A stretch of DNA of 62,420 bases from Devosia elaeis (GTDB taxonomy: Bacteria > Pseudomonadota > Alphaproteobacteria > Rhizobiales > Devosiaceae). This document shows positions 7,818-14,627 of this stretch, one piece after another. Positions within the stretch are counted from its first letter, which is position 1; each line of letters starts with the position of its first letter. The notes beneath the pieces were generated by a model, which was not told where the DNA came from, ran no database searches, and saw nothing but the letters and a program-made list of their open reading frames with translations. The stretch spans positions 1 to 62,420 of the forward strand of contig NZ_LVVY01000085.1 of assembly GCF_001650025.1 (NCBI RefSeq), in the 5' to 3' direction. Position numbers and translations under genes: made by a program.

Positions 7818-8234
7818 ATGAGCGCGCCAACCGAATTGCTGCACAAACTCCAGATCAAGGCCGGCAGCAGGATCTGGTTCATCAACGTGCCCCAGGCCAT
7901 TGCCGAGGAAGTGACCGCGGGGGCGGAGGTGGAGCCGGTGCACGAAAAGGACGCCTATGACGGCGTGCTCGCCTTTTTCGATTCACCGGCCGAAATCGTG
8001 ACCCTGGCGCCGCGCATCCTGGTGGAGATGCCGCCCGACGGGCTGCTCTGGGTGGCCTATCGCAAGGGGCCGGCGGCCAAGGCGGCCGGTCTCAATCGCG
8101 ACCGCGGCTGGGAGCCGCTGGAACAGGCCGGCTGGCGCCCGGTGCGCCAGGTGGCGCTGGACGCCGAATGGTCGGCGCTCCGGTTCCGGCCACGGGAATT
8201 GGTGAAGGCGAAAGAGGGAAGCCGTTTCGGGTGA
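7818..8234 (+). CDS. DUF3052-like protein
   Basis: 138 residues from the ATG at 7818, which is preceded by GGAG at good spacing; an ATG four codons earlier (7806) is possible. The N-terminal LLHKLQIKAGSRIWFINVP, the central YDGVLAFFDS and LLWVAYRKGP resemble the DUF3052 family (a Rossmann-like fold of unknown function, e.g. StaR-like proteins). No catalytic motif or membrane segment is visible. The family name is a recognition from pattern and could be wrong. The gene is real by codon bias and start context. Confidence 0.7.
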   Translation: MSAPTELLHKLQIKAGSRIWFINVPQAIAEEVTAGAEVEPVHEKDAYDGVLAFFDSPAEIVTLAPRILVEMPPDGLLWVAYRKGPAAKAAGLNRDRGWEPLEQAGWRPVRQVALDAEWSALRFRPRELVKAKEGSRFG

Positions 8235-8257
8235 CGATATAATCCCACGCGCTTTGG

Positions 8258-8360
8258 ACACCCTCCCTTTGACGGGGAGGGCCGGGGAGGGGTGCTCCCA
8301 CGCTCGGAAATCGGGGCTCCCGCACCCCCTCCCCTCCTCCCCCGTCAAGGGGGAGGTGCA
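8258..8360. repeat. CCTCCCCxTTGACGGGGAGG inverted repeat
   Basis: Two G/C-rich arms (about 8258-8292 and 8323-8358), each a self-complementary ACCCTCCC...GGGAGG-type hairpin. They belong to a dispersed family that recurs at 38170, 38535 and 38900. Confidence 0.75.
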
Positions 8361-8442
8361 GGCCGGCGTGGGCCGGGGTGTCGCGTCTTTGTCCTGCTGC
8401 TCCAGACCATTTCACTCTAGCAGTGAACGGCTACCCACCATC

Positions 8443-8516
8443 GTCACCACCGGGCTTGTCCCGGTGGTCCATGCTCCGGCAAGATGGATTGCCGGGACAA
8501 GCCCGGCAATGACGAT
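8443..8516. repeat. Short paired palindrome (gene-less version of the GIY-YIG unit)
   Basis: The left hairpin 8446-8468 has a perfect 9-bp stem ACCACCGGG and loop CTTGT. A 19-nt spacer follows. The right hairpin 8488-8510 has a perfect 9-bp stem ATTGCCGGG and loop ACAAG. The unit begins GTCA and ends TGACGAT. The spacer keeps TCCAT from the left side and CCGGCAAG from the right side of the GIY-YIG unit. Confidence 0.8.
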
Positions 8517-8565
8517 AAAGGCGAGTGACATGTCTTTCACTCACTGGGTGAAATGCTCTGTACCT

Positions 8566-8671
8566 CGGATCAATCAGCGCTGCGCGATGGTCCCCGCCAC
8601 TCGGGCATAGCTCTCGTGGCCTTCGGACCTCGGATTGATCCACCGGATCAATCCGCGCTGCGCGAGGGTCC
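8566..8671. repeat. 28-nt direct repeat at the DUF983 3' end
   Basis: Copy 1 (8566-8593) and copy 2 (8644-8671) differ at only two positions and both contain GCGCTGCGCGA. Copy 2 overlaps the last codons of the DUF983 gene, so copy 1 looks like a duplicated remnant. A GGATTGATCC/GGATCAATCC palindrome is included. Confidence 0.65.
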
Positions 8672-9046
8672 GAAGCCATACATGCGGTTGGCCCATTGCA
8701 GGCCGACGATCGATCCCTTGATTGAGGGCAGGATGGCCAGCGGCATGACGATGGCCAGCGGCACCATGGTCCAGATATAGGTGATCGGCTCGACCCTGTA
8801 GGCCATGTCCATATGCAGCATCAGGAAGATGATGATGTGGCCCACGATGGTGATGGCGATATAGGGCGGGAAATCGTCGGCGCGGTGATGGTTCAGCTCT
8901 TCGCCGCACACATTGCACGCATCCGCCACCTTGAGATAGGCGCGGAACATCTTGCCCTGGCCGCAATGCGGGCAACGGCAGAGGGTGCCGCGCCACATGG
9001 CCCGGCCGACGCTGCGCTCGTCTAGAGTCCTGGCCTGTTCGGTCAT
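8648..9046 (-). CDS. DUF983 membrane protein with CxxC zinc-ribbon pairs
   Basis: 132 residues. The N-terminal soluble part has CRCPHCGQGKMF and ACNVCGEE, two CxxC pairs that look like a zinc ribbon. It is followed by two hydrophobic segments (YIAITIVGHIIIFLMLHM and WTMVPLAIVMPLAILPSIKG). This layout is diagnostic of DUF983, which is unannotated functionally. It starts 3 bp after the rnr stop, so it is co-transcribed with RNase R, as in other rhizobia. The last residues fall inside a direct repeat. Confidence 0.88.
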   Translation of the reverse strand: MTEQARTLDERSVGRAMWRGTLCRCPHCGQGKMFRAYLKVADACNVCGEELNHHRADDFPPYIAITIVGHIIIFLMLHMDMAYRVEPITYIWTMVPLAIVMPLAILPSIKGSIVGLQWANRMYGFGPSRSAD

Positions 9047-9049
9047 GCC

Positions 9050-11329
9050 TTACCTCTTTCTGCGGCCCTTGGGGCCGTAGCTTTTAGATGGGCCCTTTCG
9101 CGGCCGCCTGCCAGATGGCGGATTGCCGCGCCTGCCTTCGGACAGGAGTTCGAAGCGTAACGCGCCAGCTACCGGAGCGGCTTCGAGCAGGCGCACGCTG
9201 ACGCGATCGCCCAGGGTGAAGGTTTCCCCGGTCCGTTCGCCGATCATGGCCTGCCGTTCCTCGACATAGCGGTAATAGTCCTGGCCCAGCGTGGAGGCGG
9301 GAATGAAGCCGTCGGCGCCGGTCTCGCTGAGGCGGATGAAGAGGCCCGAGCGGGTGACCCCGGAAATGCGGCCATCGAATTTCGCGCCGATCCGCTCGGC
9401 CAGGTATTGGGCCAGCAGCCGGTCGGATGTCTCGCGCTCGGCCAGCATGGCGCGGCGCTCGGTAGCCGAAATATGCTGGGCGATGCCGGCGAGCTTCTGC
9501 GCCTCCTGCTCGGTGAGGCCATCGCCACCGAGATCGAGAGCGCGGATCAGCGCCCGATGCACGATGAGATCGGCATAGCGGCGGATGGGAGAGGTGAAAT
9601 GGGCGTAGCGGTCGAGATTGAGGCCGAAATGGCCGTAATTCTCGGCGGCATATTCCGCCTGCGCCTGGCTGCGCAGCACCATTTCGCTGACCTGCTCGAC
9701 ATTGCCGGCCTTGCGAGCCTGGCCGAGGATACCGTTGAAATCGGACGCGCGGACGCTGTCGGACTTTTTCACCGCGATATCGAGGCTGCCGAGGAAGTCG
9801 CGCAGGGCCTGGAGCTTTTCCGAGCTGGGCTCGTCGTGGACGCGGTAGAGCAGTTCGCTGCGCTTCTGTTCCAGCGTCTCGGCGGCCGCGACATTGGCGG
9901 CGATCATCATTTCCTCGATCAGCCGATGGGCGTCGAGCCGCTCGGGCACGTGGATGTCGCGCACCATGCCCTTGTCGTCGAGCAGGATCTTGCGTTCCGG
10001 CAGGTCGAGGTCGAGCGGACCGCGCTGGTCGCGCGCCTTGCCCATGGCGGCATAGGCGGCCCAGAGCGGCTCGAGGATCGGCTCCAGCAGGAGGCCGGTC
10101 TGGTCGTCGGGATTGCCATCGATGGCGGCCTGGGCCTGCTGGTAGGAGAGCTTGGCGGCCGAGCGCATCAGGATGCGGTGGAAGGAATGGCTTTTCTTGC
10201 GGCCATCGGCGCCCAGCACCATGCGCACCGCCAGGGCGGCGCGGGGCTCGCCTTCTTTGAGCGAGCACAGCTCGTTTGAAATGCGCTCGGGCAGCATGGG
10301 CACGACGCGATCGGGGAAATAGACCGAATTGCCGCGCAGATACGCCTCCCGGTCCAGCGCCGTGCCGGGCCGCACATAGGCGGCCACATCGGCAATGGCG
10401 ACGGTGACCACGAAGCCGCCCGGATTGCTCGCGTCCTCGTCCGCCGCGGCATGCACCGCGTCGTCATGGTCCTTGGCATCGGCGGGGTCGATGGTGATCA
10501 GCGGCAGGTCGCGCCAATCCTCGCGGCCCTTGAGTGTCGCTTCCTTCGCCGCCTCCGCCTCGCGGATCACGCTGGTGGGGAATTTGTAGGGAATTTCCAG
10601 ATTGTGGATGGCGATCATCGACACCGCGCCTTCGGAGGCGGGATTGCCGATGACGGCGGTGACCCGGGCGCGCGGAATCATCAGCCGGCCGGAAAGCTTG
10701 ACCTCCACCTCCACCAGGTCGCCGTCAGCCGCCTGGCCGAGATCGCCCAGGGGAATGCGCATTTCCTTCTGCTTGCGATCCACCGGAATGAGGCGCGCGC
10801 CATCGTCGTCCATGCGGACGATGCCGATATGGGCGCGGCGCGGCTTGTCCAGCACCTTCATCGGCCTGGCGCTGTAATCGGGCACGACGTCCTCGCCGGC
10901 ATCGATGCGGGCCAGGATGCGATCGCCCGGCGCCGGCACGACCCGGGAGCGGGAATCGACCAGCACGCGCACACGCGGCCGCTCGCCCTCTTCCTCGTTC
11001 CACTGCGCGGGAAAGGCGTGCAGATCGTCCGGATCGGCATCGCCGGGAATATCGAGCACGGTCACATGGGGCAGGGCGGCAGTGCGACGCAGCGCCTTGC
11101 GGGTGCGCGTGATGATGCCTTCGCCTTCCAGCTCGTTGAGCATGGCCTTGAAGGGCCGGCGCAGATCGCCGCGAATGCCGAAGACCTTCGCCAGGTCGCG
11201 CTTGCCCTTGATGTCGTCCTGCTGGGCGAGGGCCTCGAGCAATTGCTCGCGCGTCGGCAGGCGGTCGGCTGCGGGCTGGCGCGGGCGCTTGGGGCCGGAT
11301 GTGTTTTTTGCTTTTGGTGTTTTGGCCAT
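9050..11329 (-). CDS. rnr: Ribonuclease R
   Basis: 759 residues, normal for RNase R. It starts with a basic tail and a winged-helix region (about 20-100), then cold-shock domains (about 110-270). The RNB catalytic domain has TIDPADAKDHDDAVH (metal-binding Asp residues) near residue 290 and ends with LNLDRYAHFTSPIRRYADLIVHR. An S1 domain (KFDGRISGVTRSGLFIRL) and a Lys/Arg-rich tail follow. It degrades structured RNA 3' to 5' and helps rRNA and tmRNA quality control. The gene is divergent from plsY with a 145-bp shared upstream gap. Confidence 0.95.
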   Translation of the reverse strand: MAKTPKAKNTSGPKRPRQPAADRLPTREQLLEALAQQDDIKGKRDLAKVFGIRGDLRRPFKAMLNELEGEGIITRTRKALRRTAALPHVTVLDIPGDADPDDLHAFPAQWNEEEGERPRVRVLVDSRSRVVPAPGDRILARIDAGEDVVPDYSARPMKVLDKPRRAHIGIVRMDDDGARLIPVDRKQKEMRIPLGDLGQAADGDLVEVEVKLSGRLMIPRARVTAVIGNPASEGAVSMIAIHNLEIPYKFPTSVIREAEAAKEATLKGREDWRDLPLITIDPADAKDHDDAVHAAADEDASNPGGFVVTVAIADVAAYVRPGTALDREAYLRGNSVYFPDRVVPMLPERISNELCSLKEGEPRAALAVRMVLGADGRKKSHSFHRILMRSAAKLSYQQAQAAIDGNPDDQTGLLLEPILEPLWAAYAAMGKARDQRGPLDLDLPERKILLDDKGMVRDIHVPERLDAHRLIEEMMIAANVAAAETLEQKRSELLYRVHDEPSSEKLQALRDFLGSLDIAVKKSDSVRASDFNGILGQARKAGNVEQVSEMVLRSQAQAEYAAENYGHFGLNLDRYAHFTSPIRRYADLIVHRALIRALDLGGDGLTEQEAQKLAGIAQHISATERRAMLAERETSDRLLAQYLAERIGAKFDGRISGVTRSGLFIRLSETGADGFIPASTLGQDYYRYVEERQAMIGERTGETFTLGDRVSVRLLEAAPVAGALRFELLSEGRRGNPPSGRRPRKGPSKSYGPKGRRKR

Positions 11330-11474
11330 GTGTCGGGCTTTGGGGAGTTAACCTCTATGTAGGGGATCGACCGGGCTTTGCCAAATGCCGGGCTGGTTTA
11401 TGGGGAGATTCCGCTTTTTCCTTGTGACAGGCCGGCCCGAAAGGCTAACTCTTGGCCAAAAAGGGAGGCGCATC

Positions 11475-12083
11475 ATGCCAGCCGATATCCTGCCGCTGAT
11501 CTATGCCGTCGTGCTGGGCTACCTCTTCGGTTCCATTCCCTTCGGCCTCATCCTGACGCGCGCCGCCGGCCTGGGCGATATCCGCCAGATCGGTTCGGGC
11601 AATATCGGGGCGACCAATGTGCTGCGCACCGGCAACCGGCCCATCGCCGCGGCCACCCTGGTGCTCGATGCGCTCAAGGCGGTGGTGCCGATACTCATCG
11701 CGCGCCATTTCTGGGGTGAGGATGCGGCGCGGCTCGCGGCGCTCGGCGCCTTTCTCGGCCATTGCTTCCCCGTCTGGCTCGGCTTCAAAGGCGGCAAGGG
11801 CGTGGCGGTGATGATCGGCTCGTTGCTGGCCCTGCATTGGCCCGTCGGCCTTATCTTCTGCGCCGTCTGGCTGCTGATCGCACTGACCCGCAAGATGTCG
11901 TCGCTGGCCGCGCTGACGGCCGCCGCCACCGCGCCGATCTTCGCCTATGTTCTGGCCAGCGAGCGATTGGCCATCGTGGTCCTGGGCCTGGCCCTGCTGC
12001 TCTTCTTCCAGCACCGCGAAAATATCGCCCGGCTGCTCAAGGGCACCGAACCCAAGATCGGCGACGGCAAGAAGGCCGGCTGA
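11475..12083 (+). CDS. plsY: Glycerol-3-phosphate acyltransferase PlsY
   Basis: 202 residues and multi-pass. Conserved motifs are [33 protein letters not shown] near residue 17, [17 protein letters not shown] near residue 97, and [19 protein letters not shown] at the end. It transfers acyl from acyl-phosphate to glycerol-3-phosphate at the inner membrane, the first step of phospholipid synthesis. A strong Shine-Dalgarno GGGAGG lies 7 nt before the ATG at 11475, which decides against the longer upstream reading. dprA follows after 2 bp. Confidence 0.95.
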   Translation: MPADILPLIYAVVLGYLFGSIPFGLILTRAAGLGDIRQIGSGNIGATNVLRTGNRPIAAATLVLDALKAVVPILIARHFWGEDAARLAALGAFLGHCFPVWLGFKGGKGVAVMIGSLLALHWPVGLIFCAVWLLIALTRKMSSLAALTAAATAPIFAYVLASERLAIVVLGLALLLFFQHRENIARLLKGTEPKIGDGKKAG

Positions 12084-12085
12084 GC

Positions 12086-13213
12086 ATGGCGGGGCGGGAG
12101 AATACGACACTCACGCCCGCCCAACGCATCGCCTGGCTGCGGCTGGTCCGCACCGACAATATCGGCCCGGTCACCTTCCGCCAATTGCTCAACCGCTTCG
12201 GCTCGGCCGAAGCCGCCATCGCGGCCTTGCCGGATCTGAGCCGGCTGGCCGGGCGCCCGCTGGAGGCCATCAGCCGGGCCCGCGCCGAAGACGAGATCGC
12301 CGGCCTCGTCCGCTATGGTGCGCGGCTGGTGGCGCAGGGCGAGCCGGATTATCCCGGCCATCTCAATTACATTTCCGGCGCGCCGCCCCTGGTCACCATG
12401 GCCGGCGGCGAGGGGCTCGACTGGCAGCGCAGCATCGGCATTGTCGGCGCCCGCACCGCGTCCACTGCCGGGGTGAAGATGACGCGGCTGCTGGCCGGGG
12501 ACCTGGGCGCCGCCGGCTATGTCGTCGTTTCCGGGCTGGCCCGCGGCATCGACAGCGCCGCCCATCGCGCGGCGCTCGAAACCGGCACCATCGCCGTGCT
12601 GGCCGGCGGTTTCGACCGCATCTATCCGGCCGAGAACATTCCGCTCGCCCACGACATTCTCGACAATGGCGGGGCCCTGATCACCGAAATGCCGTTGGGC
12701 TGGGAGCCGCGCGCCCGCGACTTTCCGAGACGTAACCGGCTGGTTTCCGGTCTCTCGCTCGGCGTGGTCGTGGTCGAGGCCGCCAAGCGCTCCGGCTCGC
12801 TGATCACCGCGCGGCTGGCCCTGGAGCAGAATCGCGAAGTGTTCGCAGTGCCCGGCTCGCCGCTCGATCCGCGCGCCGAGGGCGGCAATGCGCTGATCCA
12901 GCAGGGCGCGCGGCTGGTGACCAATGCCGCCGACATCATCGAAGGCCTCGGCAATGCTGATCCGGCGCGCACGGCCCTGTTCGATCCCGAATGGCGGCCG
13001 GAAGGCGGCGGCATGCTCGACCCGCCGCCCCCCGCCGAAAGCGACCGCGCGCGCCTGCTCGAAGCGCTGTCCACCACGCCGGTCGAGGTGGACGAACTCA
13101 TCGCCCAGACCGGCATCGCGCCCCACGCCATGCAGGTGCTGCTGCTGGAACTCGACCTGGCCGGACAGGTGGAATGGTCGAGCGGGCAATTGGTGGGGTT
13201 GCGGTATAGTTGA
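12086..13213 (+). CDS. dprA: DNA-processing protein DprA
   Basis: 375 residues. The Rossmann-like core includes GIVGARTASTAGVKMTRLLAGDL, VVSGLARGIDSAAHRAAL and GGFDRIYPAEN, then FPRRNRLVSGLSLGVVVVEAAKRSGSLITARLALEQNREVFAVPG. A SAM-like segment precedes it (LRTDNIGPVTFRQLLNRFGS) and a winged-helix domain follows (about 310-375). It loads RecA on incoming single-stranded DNA during natural transformation. The gene is coupled with plsY. The long reading frame that starts inside plsY is only an upstream extension. Confidence 0.94.
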   Translation: MAGRENTTLTPAQRIAWLRLVRTDNIGPVTFRQLLNRFGSAEAAIAALPDLSRLAGRPLEAISRARAEDEIAGLVRYGARLVAQGEPDYPGHLNYISGAPPLVTMAGGEGLDWQRSIGIVGARTASTAGVKMTRLLAGDLGAAGYVVVSGLARGIDSAAHRAALETGTIAVLAGGFDRIYPAENIPLAHDILDNGGALITEMPLGWEPRARDFPRRNRLVSGLSLGVVVVEAAKRSGSLITARLALEQNREVFAVPGSPLDPRAEGGNALIQQGARLVTNAADIIEGLGNADPARTALFDPEWRPEGGGMLDPPPPAESDRARLLEALSTTPVEVDELIAQTGIAPHAMQVLLLELDLAGQVEWSSGQLVGLRYS

Positions 13214-13237
13214 GGGGTTTGGTGCTCGTTGCGGCAT

Positions 13238-13360
13238 CCCCCTCATCCGGCGCTGCGCGCCACCTTCTCCCCGAGGGGGAGAAGAACGGTCCGGCGCTCG
13301 CCCTTATTCCTCTCCCCCTCGGGGAGAGGGTGGATCGGCCGGAGGCCGAGACGGGTGAGG
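13238..13360. repeat. CTCTCCCCCTCGGGGAGAGG-type inverted repeats
   Basis: Arms at 13238-13284 (CCCCCTCATCCGGC..., CTTCTCCCCGAGGGGGAGAAG) and 13308-13360 (CCTCTCCCCCTCGGGGAGAGG) lie between the convergent dprA and murB ends. They may serve as a shared transcription end. The same style recurs at 17256 and 25588. Confidence 0.7.
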
Positions 13361-13397
13361 GCGCGCGTGAGCCACGATCATCCGCCAAGATCACGGG

Positions 13398-14417
13398 CTA
13401 CAAAAACACCGGCTCTTCGTGCAATTGCACGCCGAACCGCGCGCGGACAGTCTCTTTCACATGTGCCGCCAGCGCCGCCACGTCGCCCTGTTCCGCCCCG
13501 CCGTGATTGACCACGACCAGGGCATGGCGCTCCGACATGCCGACCAGCCCCATGCGAAAACCCTTGAGGCCCGCTTTTTCGATCAGCCAGCCGGCGGAGA
13601 GTTTTAGGCGGCCATCGGCCTGGGGGAATTGCGGCGCCGTGGGGAATTCGGCCAGGACAGGGGCGGCCTCGGCGGGCGCGACGATGGGGTTCTGGAAGAA
13701 CGAGCCGGCATTGGGATTGACCCGCCAGTCCGGCAGCTTGCTCATGCGCAGGGCGATGACGCGGTCCATCACGGCGCGCGGCGTCACCCCGCCGCCATCG
13801 GCCAGGTCGGCCAGCCCGGCGAAATTGAGGTTGGGCACCCAGGCCCGCGACAGGCGCAGGCGCACCGAGAGCACGATATAGCGGTCGGCCTCATGCTTGA
13901 AGACGCTGTCGCGATAGGCGAAGGCGCAGGCGGCGCGGTCGAACTGGCGCTGCTTGCCCGTGTGGCGGTCGAAAGCGGTCAGCGAGTCGAAGAAATCGGC
14001 CAGCTCCGCCCCATAGGCGCCGATATTCTGCACCGGGGCCGCGCCCACGGTGCCGGGAATGAGCGCCAGGTTTTCGAGCCCGCCAAAACCCTGCTCGACG
14101 CTCCAGGCGACGAGATCGTGCCAGGTTTCCCCCGCCGCCGCCTCGATGAGCACCGCGTCGCCCTCATCGGCGCGCACGCGCCGGCCGGACAAGGCCATCA
14201 TGGCGGTGATGCCGTCGAAATGGGGCGCGAGCACCACATTGCTGCCGCCGCCCAGCACCCGGACGGGCAGGTCCAGGCGTGCCGCTTCTTCGAAAAGCGC
14301 GGGCAGGGCGGCGGCGTCCCGCAGCTCGATTCCGAAGCGCGAGCGCGCCCGCAGCGCCAGCGTATTGCGCGCCGAAAGGTCGAAATCGGGGATCAATTGC
14401 GGGAGGAGGTCCGTCAT
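13398..14417 (-). CDS. murB: UDP-N-acetylmuramate dehydrogenase, E. coli-like type I
   Basis: 339 residues. FAD-binding VRVLGGGSNVVL is near residue 47. LENLALIPGTVGAAPVQNIGAYGAEL is near residue 105. CAFAYRDSVFKHE, NPNAGSFFQNPIV (catalytic Ser) and AGWLIEKAGLKG follow. The YRDSxFK motif and the long inserted loop are those of type I MurB (E. coli, 342 residues), unlike the shorter type II MurB found in the alphaproteobacterial dcw cluster. It reduces UDP-GlcNAc-enolpyruvate to UDP-MurNAc. The start ATG at 14417 has AAGG at good spacing; in-frame sequence upstream runs into a repeat. It is divergent from topA. Confidence 0.9.
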   Translation of the reverse strand: MTDLLPQLIPDFDLSARNTLALRARSRFGIELRDAAALPALFEEAARLDLPVRVLGGGSNVVLAPHFDGITAMMALSGRRVRADEGDAVLIEAAAGETWHDLVAWSVEQGFGGLENLALIPGTVGAAPVQNIGAYGAELADFFDSLTAFDRHTGKQRQFDRAACAFAYRDSVFKHEADRYIVLSVRLRLSRAWVPNLNFAGLADLADGGGVTPRAVMDRVIALRMSKLPDWRVNPNAGSFFQNPIVAPAEAAPVLAEFPTAPQFPQADGRLKLSAGWLIEKAGLKGFRMGLVGMSERHALVVVNHGGAEQGDVAALAAHVKETVRARFGVQLHEEPVFL

Positions 14418-14478
14418 ATTCGCCTTGCTCGTCTCGTCGCCGGGGGCACGTGCATGATCCGTCCGGCCGCACTGCTTC

Positions 14479-14521
14479 ATCCTAGCATGGCCTGCCCGGA
14501 TAAACCGGGCAATCGCGATAG
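14479..14521 (-). repeat. Single right arm of the CCCGG palindrome family
   Basis: TGCCCGG-ATAAA-CCGGGCA at about 14492-14510 is followed by ATCGCGATAGGCGAG, which resembles the tail after the 8488 hairpin. No left arm is visible. It lies in the murB-topA divergent gap. Confidence 0.6.
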
Positions 14522-14627
14522 GCGAGCCTTTTCTGTGCCATGCCGCAAAAGCCCGCCCCGTTGACACCGGCATCGGCCTTCACCATGTTGCGCGCTCTTC
14601 GAGTACAGTTGCGGAACGGATCGCCGA

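Larger units (their letters stand above)
8235..8647. other. 413-bp repeat-filled gap
   Basis: No gene was seen. The gap holds a G/C-rich inverted repeat of the CCTCCCCCTTG family, the short paired palindrome related to the GIY-YIG unit, and a 28-nt direct repeat at the 3' end of the DUF983 gene. Confidence 0.7.

Noticed and set aside
14418..14573. 52-residue N-terminal extension of MurB
   Set aside because: It runs through a palindrome arm, and the ATG at 14417 has a ribosome site and family-like start.
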